This document shows positions 1 to 5,138 of a stretch of DNA of 5,138 bases, piece after piece (the first letter of the stretch is position 1; the number at the start of each line of letters is the position of its first letter). The stretch comes from an uncultured Chthoniobacterales bacterium (GTDB lineage Bacteria > Verrucomicrobiota > Verrucomicrobiae > Chthoniobacterales > UBA10450). Made by a program: the position numbers and the translations under genes. Below the pieces are notes generated by a model that was given only the letters and a program-made list of their open reading frames with translations, was not told the origin of the DNA and searched no databases. The stretch covers positions 1 to 5,138 of the forward strand of contig CATPCN010000020.1 in assembly GCA_955652855.1 (NCBI GenBank), in the 5' to 3' direction.

Positions 1-1630
1 CGATCTTCCGTCGGACAAGCGCAAGGAAGTTGAGCAAATGCGCAAAGATTTGGCCAAGCTTTCGACCGATTTCGAAACGAACATCGCAAACACGCAGATG
101 CCCGTCGTTTTCAAAAAAGCGGAGCTCGACGGACTTCCGGAAAGCTTTTTCGCTTCGCCCGGCGTGAAGGCCGGTGACGACGCTTACACCGTGAAAGCGA
201 ACGTCACCTGGCAATTTATCGCCGTCGAAGAAAACGCAAAGAGCGAAGACATTCGCAAGCGCCTCTACGTCACTCACGACAGCTTGGCCAAGGACAAAAA
301 CGTCTCGGTGCTCAATCAAATGCTGCCGTTGCGCAACAAGATCGCGCTGCGGCTTGGCTACAAATCGTGGGACGATTTTCAGACGGAAATTCGCATGGCC
401 AAGTCAGGCGCCGGCGCAGAAAAATACATCAACGATCTCATCGCCGGCACGCAGCCAAAATTCGAGGCCGAAGTCGCCGAGATGCAGAAAATGAAAGCGG
501 CCGATACGAGCAATCCCAACGCCAAGATCGACGTATGGGATTGGCGTTATTATCAGAACCAAATCAAGAAACAGAAGTACGCTGTCGATGCGGAGGCGTT
601 ACGCGATTTTTTTCCGTTCCAAAAAGCGCTCGAAGGAATGTTCGCCATTTATCAGAACATCTTTGGTCTGAAGTTTGAAAAAATCAGCGCGCCAGCGAAA
701 TGGGTCGACGATCTCCAGCTTTATGTCGTGACGGATTCCGCCAGCGGCGACCCGCTCGGCATGTTTTACCTCGACATGTTTCCGCGCGAAGGAAAGTTCA
801 ATCACTTCGCGCAGTTTGAAATCATCGGCGGCAAATTGCTACCCGATGGAAAATATCAGCGGCCGACCGTGGCGCTGATTTGCAATTTTCCGCCGCCGAG
901 CGCGGACAAGCCGTCGTTGCTCACTCATTCCGACGTCGAGACGCTCTTCCACGAATTCGGCCACGCGCTCCATTCCATCGTGACGCGGGCGAATTACGGG
1001 CGCTTCGCCGGGACAAATGTGCCGCGCGATTTCGTCGAAGCGCCTTCGCAGATGTTGCAGAACTGGGTCTGGGATAAAAAGGTGCTCGATACTTTTGCGG
1101 CCGACTATCGCGATCCGTCCAAAAAGATTCCGGCCAATACCATCGACAAGATGAAAGAAGCAAAGCTCGCCACCGCGGGTGTTTTTTATCGGCGACAATT
1201 TGCTTTCGCTTCACTCGATCTCGCGCTGCACGGTCCGCATCCGGAAACCGCGCCGTATGATTGCGTCGCGATTTCCAATCCGATTCTGGAAAAAGTTTTT
1301 CTGCCGATTGATCCGAGCACGACCTTCGTTTCCTACTTCGGGCATCTCAGCGGTTACGATGCCGGTTACTACGGCTACGCTTGGGCCGACGCGATCGCGG
1401 CAGACATGGCCACGGTTTTCGAATCGGCCAAGGCGGGTTATCTCGACAAGCAAGCGGGCATGCGTTTGCGCCACGAAATTTACGAGGTGGGCGATTCGCG
1501 CGACATCACAATGTCGATCGAAAAATTTCTCGGTCGCAAACAATCCGTCCAGCCGTTCCTGAAAAAAATCGGCGTCGCGCCTCAGGACAAAAAGAAAACG
1601 CCTGCTGGTCCATCGCAGGGAGGCCGGTAA
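1..1630 (+). CDS. M3-family zinc oligopeptidase (thimet oligopeptidase/OpdA type), N-terminus cut by window edge
   Basis: The product is a thermolysin-like zinc endopeptidase that cleaves short peptides inside a deep channel. The frame is open from base 2, so the ATG at 38 is an internal Met; 542 residues are visible, and family members of about 680-700 residues imply roughly 150 are missing upstream. Counting from base 2, the HEFGH zinc motif is at residues 317-321 (ligands His317 and His321, catalytic Glu318) and the third ligand is Glu346 in FVEAPSQ, 29 residues after the first His, the known M3 spacing. The substrate-binding segment GHLSGYDAGYYGYAW (447-461) keeps the tyrosines expected for transition-state and substrate contacts (Tyr452, Tyr456, Tyr459 by analogy to thimet oligopeptidase). 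The usual M3 ending, FLGR followed by a final helix, is present, then a short Lys/Pro/Gly-rich tail. Localisation is unknown because the N-terminus is missing. The family assignment is near certain; the exact subfamily is not. Confidence 0.96.
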   Translation, partial: DLPSDKRKEVEQMRKDLAKLSTDFETNIANTQMPVVFKKAELDGLPESFFASPGVKAGDDAYTVKANVTWQFIAVEENAKSEDIRKRLYVTHDSLAKDKNVSVLNQMLPLRNKIALRLGYKSWDDFQTEIRMAKSGAGAEKYINDLIAGTQPKFEAEVAEMQKMKAADTSNPNAKIDVWDWRYYQNQIKKQKYAVDAEALRDFFPFQKALEGMFAIYQNIFGLKFEKISAPAKWVDDLQLYVVTDSASGDPLGMFYLDMFPREGKFNHFAQFEIIGGKLLPDGKYQRPTVALICNFPPPSADKPSLLTHSDVETLFHEFGHALHSIVTRANYGRFAGTNVPRDFVEAPSQMLQNWVWDKKVLDTFAADYRDPSKKIPANTIDKMKEAKLATAGVFYRRQFAFASLDLALHGPHPETAPYDCVAISNPILEKVFLPIDPSTTFVSYFGHLSGYDAGYYGYAWADAIAADMATVFESAKAGYLDKQAGMRLRHEIYEVGDSRDITMSIEKFLGRKQSVQPFLKKIGVAPQDKKKTPAGPSQGGR

Positions 1631-1638
1631 CGTCGCTT

Positions 1639-1716
1639 GTCATCCCCGAACGGAGTGAGGGACCTCACAGTTGGTATCGAACGCTTGAGAGATCCCTCGC
1701 GTTCGCTCGGGATGAC
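1639..1716. repeat. Imperfect inverted-repeat element between the two peptidase genes
   Basis: Two 31-base arms (1639-1669 and 1686-1716) are imperfect reverse complements around a 16-base centre. Both begin, read inward, with GTCATCCC and share GAGGGA followed by a CTC core; the middle of the arms needs a small gap to align. The motif of CATCCC, a GAGCGAAGCGAGGGA-like core and TCTC resembles a dispersed intergenic repeat I know from many environmental bacterial genomes; membership in that group is recognition, not a search result. It begins 9 bases after the M3 stop codon. As RNA it could fold into a long imperfect hairpin and might lower read-through into the M28 gene, but no U-tract follows it, so I do not call it an intrinsic terminator. 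Confidence 0.7.
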
Positions 1717-1749
1717 GGCGCTGTTTTTTGCATGCAATGCGAAGCGCCG
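1716..1749. other. Short hairpin abutting the inverted repeat, upstream of the M28 start
   Basis: CGGCGCT at 1716-1722 pairs perfectly with AGCGCCG at 1743-1749. The 20-base loop holds a T-run (1724-1729) and the 10-base palindrome TTGCATGCAA (1728-1737). It begins on the last base of the preceding inverted repeat and ends 12 bases before the M28 ATG, so the whole leader of that gene is structured, repeat-like DNA. On the minus strand the edge reads TGTAGCGGCGC, similar to the TGTAGGGCGTC edge of the element after aroE, which hints at related repeats. No function is shown. Confidence 0.5.
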
Positions 1750-1761
1750 CTACAGAAGAAC

Positions 1762-3441
1762 ATGAAACGCTCGCATTGCTTGGTCGCGATTCTTTTGGCA
1801 AGTCCGATGTCGATCTTTGCCGCAGATCCATCTGCGCCGAAAACCGCGCTCGACGCCATCACACCCGACAATTTTCTTCGCCACATCAAAGTGCTTTCGT
1901 CGGATGAATTTGAAGGGCGCGCGCCGGGCACGAAGGGCGAAGAGCTTTCCGTCGATTACATTTCCAAACAATTCCAGGCGCTCGGCCTCAAACCCGGTAA
2001 TCCGAACGGCACTTACACGCAGGAAGTTCCGCTCGCTGGAATTAAGAGCGAGCCGGTTCTCGTGTTTACGATCGGCGACAAGACGACCGCGCTGAAATAT
2101 CCGAACGACTTCGTCGCGTCGTCCGCGCGACTGCAAGCCGACATCAAGATCGACAATTCCGATGTCGTCTTTGTCGGCTACGGCATCGTCGCGCCGGAGT
2201 ACGGCTGGGACGACTACAAAGATGTCGATGTGCGCGGCAAGACAATCCTGATGTTGATCAACGATCCGCCAATTCCCGATCCGAACGATCCGTCGAAGCT
2301 CGACGAGAAAATGTTCAAAGGACGCGCGATGACTTATTACGGGAGGTGGACTTACAAATACGAAATCGCCGCGCAACGCGGCGCAGCTGCGGCGATCATC
2401 ATTCACGAAACCGAGCCGGCGGCTTATCCCTACGCCGTTGTGCGCACGAGTTGGGCGAAAGAAAATTTCGAGTTCGATCGGCCGAACAAAAACATGGACG
2501 CAGTCGGCGCGCGTTCATGGATTACGCTCGATGCCGCGAAGAAGTTGCTCGCTGATTGCGGGCAGGATTTCGACGTGCTGAAGAAGGCCGCGATCACGAA
2601 AGAGTTTCGACCGGTCGCGTTGAATGCGAAGGCTAACATCGACATAAAACAAACGCTTCGCTCATTCAAATCGCACAACGTCATCGGCAAGATCGACGGC
2701 AGCGATCCGAAGTTGAAAGATGAGTTCGTAATCTTCACGGCGCATTGGGATCATCTCGGAAAGCATTCTGAGTTGAAGGGCGATCAGATTTTCAACGGCG
2801 CCGTCGACAATGCTTCGGGTGATGCGGCCGTGATTGAGCTGGCGCACGCCTTTTCGAAATTGAAGCCGGCGGCCAAGCGTTCGGTCTTGTTCATGTGCAC
2901 GACCGCGGAGGAAGCGGGATTGCTCGGCGCAAAGTTTTACGCGGAACATCCGCTTTATCCGCTCGCGAAAACACTCGCCGACATCAACATCGACAGCATG
3001 AACGTCTGGGGAAAAGCGCGCGACATTGCCGATACCAGTTTTGGTTTCTCCACCCTCGACGACTTGTTAGCCAGCGCCGCCACGCGCCAGGGGCGCGTCG
3101 CCATTCCCAATCCGCGGCCGGAGAAAGGAAGTATTTATCGCGCCGACAATTTCGAATTCTCCAAAGTCGGCCTCCCCTCGCTCTACATCGGCAACGGCGA
3201 ACATCTCCTCTCGCGTGCACCGGACGCGCCGCTGCGTTCGGATGAATTCGACCTGCACGATTACCATCAAGTCACCGACGAAATAAAACCCGACTGGGAT
3301 CTCTCCGGTGCCGTGCAAGATGTCGATCTTCTCTTCGAAGTCGGTTACGAAGTTGCCAACGGCGCAACTTTTCCCGAATGGAAAGCCGATAGCGAATTCA
3401 AACCGAAGCGTGATGAGATGATGAAGAAGAAAATGGAATAG
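1762..3441 (+). CDS. Exported M28-family zinc peptidase with PA domain
   Basis: This 559-residue enzyme probably removes N-terminal amino acids from peptides using two zinc ions, outside the cytoplasm. Residues 1-21 look like a Sec signal peptide (MKR, hydrophobic core, likely cut near IFA-A-DPS). The segment DEFEGRAPGTKGEE that follows is typical of M28 enzymes. A PA (protease-associated) domain spans about 134-250, starting at VVFVGYG. The catalytic domain has the full ligand set: His328 and catalytic Asp330 in AHWDHLG, bridging Asp349 in GAVDNASG, catalytic Glu383 and ligand Glu384 in TAEEAGLLG, Asp411 in INIDSMN, and His502 in DYHQVTDE. The open frame extends upstream to 1381, but that stretch overlaps the M3 gene and the repeats; ATG 1762 is chosen because it starts the signal peptide. 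A weak AGAAG at 1754-1758 lies rather close to it. No lipobox Cys is seen. Family is very sure; whether it is an amino- or carboxypeptidase is not. Confidence 0.95.
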   Translation: MKRSHCLVAILLASPMSIFAADPSAPKTALDAITPDNFLRHIKVLSSDEFEGRAPGTKGEELSVDYISKQFQALGLKPGNPNGTYTQEVPLAGIKSEPVLVFTIGDKTTALKYPNDFVASSARLQADIKIDNSDVVFVGYGIVAPEYGWDDYKDVDVRGKTILMLINDPPIPDPNDPSKLDEKMFKGRAMTYYGRWTYKYEIAAQRGAAAAIIIHETEPAAYPYAVVRTSWAKENFEFDRPNKNMDAVGARSWITLDAAKKLLADCGQDFDVLKKAAITKEFRPVALNAKANIDIKQTLRSFKSHNVIGKIDGSDPKLKDEFVIFTAHWDHLGKHSELKGDQIFNGAVDNASGDAAVIELAHAFSKLKPAAKRSVLFMCTTAEEAGLLGAKFYAEHPLYPLAKTLADINIDSMNVWGKARDIADTSFGFSTLDDLLASAATRQGRVAIPNPRPEKGSIYRADNFEFSKVGLPSLYIGNGEHLLSRAPDAPLRSDEFDLHDYHQVTDEIKPDWDLSGAVQDVDLLFEVGYEVANGATFPEWKADSEFKPKRDEMMKKKME

Positions 3442-3508
3442 ACCGAATTTTCCGGCTTATTTCTTGCTAGGTCGCCTGCCCATTCCATACAAAGCACGAC
3501 AACAAGAT

Positions 3509-3883
3509 ATGCAGATCAAATTGATGGTACCCATCATTATCGCCTTCTTCGTCGCTTCGGGACACGCACAAACGCATTTGCACCCGCCTCAAGCCGAGTG
3601 GGACGGCGAGCGACCATCATATTGGCAGGACCTCCACCGGCACCCCCAACCGGAGTATCCTTCCGGCGCTCGAGGAAATGGTGAACATGGCAGGGGTCTA
3701 TTTCGCATAAAACTCGACTCTGTGTCGGGAGACGCCCTCGACGTGATCGTAATTAAAACCACAGGATACGCAGATCTTGACCGGGCCGCGCTCGATACTC
3801 TGCGCAAGTGGTCGGTAAAACCACACACAGAGCGGCAGATCGACGTTCCAGTCGATTTCCGGCTTGGTTTTCATGGGAGATAA
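3509..3883 (+). CDS. Small exported or tethered TonB C-terminal-domain protein
   Basis: The 124-residue product is nearly all TonB C-terminal domain. Residues 1-20 are hydrophobic (MQIKLMVPIIIAFFVASGHA) and read as a signal peptide cut after Ala20, or as an uncleaved anchor. After a short His/Pro-rich stretch, residues 48-119 fit the TonB_C pattern: PEYPSGAR, a strand GLFRIKLDS, DVIVIKTTGYADLDRAAL, a KWSVKP turn and a final VPVDFRL strand. In classical TonB this domain contacts the TonB box of outer-membrane transporters. Here the long Pro-rich, periplasm-spanning linker is absent, so a classical energy transducer is unlikely. A TTG at 3464 would add 15 residues ahead of the signal sequence; ATG 3509 is preferred. 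No clear ribosome binding site is visible. Codon use (ATA, CTA, AGG, AGA, ACA, CCA, TCA) looks less GC-biased than in the neighbours, suggesting low expression or separate ancestry. The gene lies 67 bases after the M28 gene; a functional link is unproven. Confidence 0.8.
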   Translation: MQIKLMVPIIIAFFVASGHAQTHLHPPQAEWDGERPSYWQDLHRHPQPEYPSGARGNGEHGRGLFRIKLDSVSGDALDVIVIKTTGYADLDRAALDTLRKWSVKPHTERQIDVPVDFRLGFHGR

Positions 3884-3894
3884 GCTGCAGCTGA

Positions 3895-3970
3895 CGGCTA
3901 CCACTTTGAAAACCAGGCTGATAGCTGATAGTTGAGTGTTGAGAGTAAAGATGCTCGCTCTCGGTAGCCG
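3895..3970. repeat. Long-range inverted repeat in the gap before aroE
   Basis: CGGCTACC at 3895-3902 is the exact reverse complement of GGTAGCCG at 3963-3970, with a 60-base interior holding the heptamer tract. Just upstream, AGCTGCAGCT (3883-3892) is a 10-base perfect palindrome starting on the last base of the TonB-domain stop codon. The 136-base gap 3884-4019 shows no supportable coding sequence. Together these features look like a dispersed intergenic repeat unit rather than a gene leader, but an 8-base match over this span could be chance. Confidence 0.4.
3917..3944 (+). repeat. Degenerate heptanucleotide tandem repeat
   Basis: Four 7-base units follow each other: GCTGATA, GCTGATA, GTTGAGT, GTTGAGA. 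The first two are identical, the last two differ from each other at one base, and all share G-(C/T)-T-G-A. It lies in non-coding DNA between the TonB-domain gene and aroE, so copy-number change would not alter a protein. It could be a slippage product or part of a larger repeat element. Confidence 0.65.
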
Positions 3971-3989
3971 CAGGTGATCTTGCTTTCGT

Positions 3990-4012
3990 TAAGTGAAGTT
4001 CCGCTTCGCTTA
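3990..4012 (+). other. Hairpin in the aroE leader
   Basis: Bases 3990-3998 pair with 4004-4012 to give nine pairs (one G-U) around the 5-base loop TTCCG. It ends seven bases before the aroE ATG, where a ribosome binding site would normally sit, and no Shine-Dalgarno sequence is visible there. No U-run follows, so an intrinsic terminator is unlikely. It may affect translation initiation, or it may simply be the end of the intergenic repeat. Confidence 0.5.
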
Positions 4013-4019
4013 GATCGAC

Positions 4020-4949
4020 ATGAAAAAGAGACGCGCGAAGGAAGTTTACACGCTGGCTGATTTGCAAAATTGGCGAGATGCTATGCGCGCCATCGCTCCG
4101 CCGATTCGGCTCGGTGTGCTCGGCGATCCGATTGAGCATTCACTTTCGCCGCAAATGCAAAATGCGGCGCTGCGCGACTGTAAGATCGACATGCAGTACG
4201 CGCGCTTCCACATTCGCGCTGGAGAACTCAAAGAAGCGTTTTCGCTTTTGCGAACGCTGGACTTCGTCGGCATCAATTTGACCGCGCCGCACAAAATTGC
4301 AGCGCTTCAACTTATCGATCAAGCGGATGACGCGACCAAGCAGATCGGCGCGATCAACACCGTGCTCGTCGAAAACGGGAAGTTGATCGGCTTCAACACG
4401 GACGCGCCGGGGTTTGCGCGCGCTATTCGCAGCGAATTTTCTGTCGATCTTCGCGATCTCCGCGTGCTCGTGCTCGGGGCGGGTGGAGTTGGTCGCGCCA
4501 TCGCCGTGCAGTGCGCGCGCGAAAAATGCGAGCGGCTCGTGCTGGTGAATCGCGACTTCGAGAAAGCGAAAGCGCTCGCACAAGAGCTCGCTCCGTTTTT
4601 CAGCGGAGCGCGCGTGCTCGGGCCGGTCGCGCGTTTGGAAGCGGTGCCGTGGAAAGATGACACGTTGCGTTTTCAAATTTCCAACACCGACCTCGTCGTC
4701 AACGCCACCTCGCTCGGAATGAAACGCAACGAACTTTCGCCGCTGCCGAGCTCCATTCTCGCGCCGCACTTAATGATCTACGACACAATCTACACGGCGG
4801 AGCGAACCTCTTTGCTCGCCGCGGCAGTGGATGCGGGCGCGCGCGGCGCGAACGGATTGTCGATGTTATTGCACCAGGGCGCGCTCGCGTTTGAAATCTG
4901 GTTCAAGCGCGAAGCGCCGATCGATGTGATGCGAAAAGCGCTTTTGTAG
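4020..4949 (+). CDS. aroE: Shikimate dehydrogenase (NADP-dependent)
   Basis: This cytoplasmic 309-residue enzyme reduces 3-dehydroshikimate to shikimate in the pathway to chorismate and the aromatic amino acids. The substrate domain has the shikimate-binding serines Ser41 and Ser43 in HSLSP, the NLTAPHK motif (86-92) with catalytic Lys92, and GAINT (110-114). NTD at 126-128 supplies catalytic Asp128. The nucleotide domain has the glycine-rich loop GAGGVGRA (153-160) and Asn177-Arg178, the position that usually reads NRT in NADP-using AroE. VVNATSLGM (226-234), DTIY (255-258) and GLSMLLHQGALAFEIW with Gln286 complete the family set. An in-frame TAG at 4011-4013 rules out any earlier start than ATG 4020. 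ATG 4083 is an alternative that would begin just before the Rossmann-like core, dropping EVYTLADLQNW, which looks conserved rather than random. The protein is somewhat longer than typical (about 270-290). The stop codon lies inside the following palindromic element. Confidence 0.97.
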   Translation: MKKRRAKEVYTLADLQNWRDAMRAIAPPIRLGVLGDPIEHSLSPQMQNAALRDCKIDMQYARFHIRAGELKEAFSLLRTLDFVGINLTAPHKIAALQLIDQADDATKQIGAINTVLVENGKLIGFNTDAPGFARAIRSEFSVDLRDLRVLVLGAGGVGRAIAVQCAREKCERLVLVNRDFEKAKALAQELAPFFSGARVLGPVARLEAVPWKDDTLRFQISNTDLVVNATSLGMKRNELSPLPSSILAPHLMIYDTIYTAERTSLLAAAVDAGARGANGLSMLLHQGALAFEIWFKREAPIDVMRKALL

Positions 4950-5004
4950 GGCGTCTGTGTCAGACGCCATCTTTAGTTCGGCGTTTCACAGAAACGCCCT
5001 ACAA
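4944..5004. repeat. Two-hairpin palindromic element with 11-bp terminal inverted repeats, at the aroE/proC junction
   Basis: The ends TTGTAGGGCGT (4944-4954) and ACGCCCTACAA (4994-5004) are perfect reverse complements. Inside are two separate hairpins with 8-base perfect stems and 3-base loops: GGCGTCTG/CAGACGCC (4950-4957 with 4961-4968) and GGCGTTTC/GAAACGCC (4980-4987 with 4991-4998), joined by an 11-base AT-rich spacer (4969-4979). The form is that of a REP/BIME-like or miniature inverted-repeat element. It fills the whole space between two converging genes, contains the aroE TAG (4947-4949) and ends one base before the proC stop codon. It could act as a bidirectional transcription barrier, although neither hairpin is followed by a convincing U-tract. 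Confidence 0.85.
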
Positions 5005-5005
5005 T

Positions 5006-5138
5006 TTATCCAGAATTTTCCTGCGCCATTTCGTGGCCGCGTTCCGTCGCTGCTTCGACGGCGGCGATCAAACCTTCCGCCGTTTTATGTTTCTCCATCG
5101 CCGCGAGTCCAGCGGCGGTCGTGCCGCCGGGCGAGACA
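5006..5138 (-). CDS. proC: Pyrroline-5-carboxylate reductase, C-terminal fragment
   Basis: The minus strand reads open from the right edge to a TAA at 5008-5006, giving 43 visible residues. They begin with VSPGGTTAAGLAAME, the conserved SPGGTT segment of the C-terminal dimerisation domain of ProC, which also contributes to the substrate site. A helix, EGLIAAVEAATERGHEMAQ, then matches the usual ProC ending of an Ala-rich helix with charged residues. ProC performs the last step of proline synthesis, reducing pyrroline-5-carboxylate with NAD(P)H in the cytoplasm. Since the family is about 265-280 residues long, roughly 230 lie beyond the window. The gene converges on aroE with only the palindromic element between them. 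The fragment is short, but the motif is specific enough for a confident call. Confidence 0.88.
   Translation of the reverse strand, partial: VSPGGTTAAGLAAMEKHKTAEGLIAAVEAATERGHEMAQENSG

Noticed and set aside
839..1198. 119-residue minus-strand frame opposite the M3 active-site region
   Set aside because: It is a shadow of the M3 gene, with no independent support.
1381..1761. Upstream extension of the M28 reading frame, open from 1381
   Set aside because: It overlaps 250 bases of the M3 gene in another frame and then runs through the repeats; its peptide is Arg/His-rich with no family resemblance, and the signal peptide begins at ATG 1762.
1750..2406. 218-residue open frame on the minus strand
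   Set aside because: It is antisense to the well-supported M28 gene, Arg-rich and without recognisable motifs, as expected from a shadow frame in GC-rich DNA.
3442..3508. Promoter or small RNA in the gap after the M28 gene
   Set aside because: I saw no convincing -35/-10 pair, stable hairpin or ribosome binding site in these 67 bases.
1639..3970. CRISPR array
   Set aside because: The repeats are inverted or only seven bases long, with no regularly spaced identical repeats and no cas genes nearby.
4140..4769. 209-residue open frame on the minus strand
   Set aside because: It is antisense to aroE, whose catalytic motifs are intact, and its own product shows no family signature.
4934..4945. 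12-base perfect palindrome AAAAGCGCTTTT near the end of aroE
   Set aside because: It lies within coding sequence (Lys-Ala-Leu) and can arise from codon choice. It has no loop, so it would not form a stable hairpin; an operator role is not supported.
4950..4998. Classical rho-independent terminator after aroE
   Set aside because: The hairpins are strong, but neither strand has a clear run of T after a stem, so the stretch was recorded as a palindromic repeat with possible termination activity.
1..5138. Previously undescribed defence, mobile or regulatory system
   Set aside because: All five protein-coding regions fit known families and no unusual gene combination is present; only the intergenic repeats go beyond routine content.

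Overview
This 5.1 kb window looks like ordinary chromosomal DNA from a free-living bacterium with moderately high GC. It carries two gene fragments at the edges and three complete genes between them. The lineage cannot be proven from the sequence alone. Weak or absent Shine-Dalgarno motifs, short palindromic repeats packed between genes, and Sec-exported zinc peptidases beside a small TonB-domain protein suggest a Gram-negative soil or water bacterium, with Verrucomicrobiota my first guess and Acidobacteriota the alternative.

Layout, left to right. Positions 1-1630 (+) hold the C-terminal three quarters of an M3-family zinc oligopeptidase (thimet oligopeptidase/OpdA type), cut by the window edge. 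Positions 1631-1761 are an intergenic gap filled almost entirely by repeat-like sequence: an imperfect inverted repeat and then a second hairpin. Positions 1762-3441 (+) encode a complete, probably exported M28 zinc peptidase with an inserted PA domain. Positions 3509-3883 (+) encode a 124-residue exported or membrane-tethered protein that is almost only a TonB C-terminal domain. Positions 3884-4019 are non-coding and carry a palindrome, a heptanucleotide repeat tract, a long-range inverted repeat and a hairpin just before the next gene. Positions 4020-4949 (+) encode shikimate dehydrogenase, AroE. Positions 4944-5004 are a two-hairpin palindromic element with 11-bp perfect terminal inverted repeats. 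Positions 5006-5138 (-) are the C-terminal end of pyrroline-5-carboxylate reductase, ProC, running out of the window.

Functionally there are two loose themes. The left half is peptide degradation: an M3 oligopeptidase and an M28 aminopeptidase-like enzyme would together take oligopeptides to amino acids, the M28 enzyme probably outside the cytoplasm. The right half is amino-acid biosynthesis: AroE in the shikimate pathway and ProC in proline synthesis, which converge tail to tail. Nothing shows that these genes form one operon; the gaps of 131, 67 and 136 bases and the repeats in two of them argue against tight co-transcription. I see no defence, mobile-enzyme, phage or CRISPR system. The most interesting material is the intergenic repeats, especially the element that contains the aroE stop codon and ends one base before the proC stop codon.
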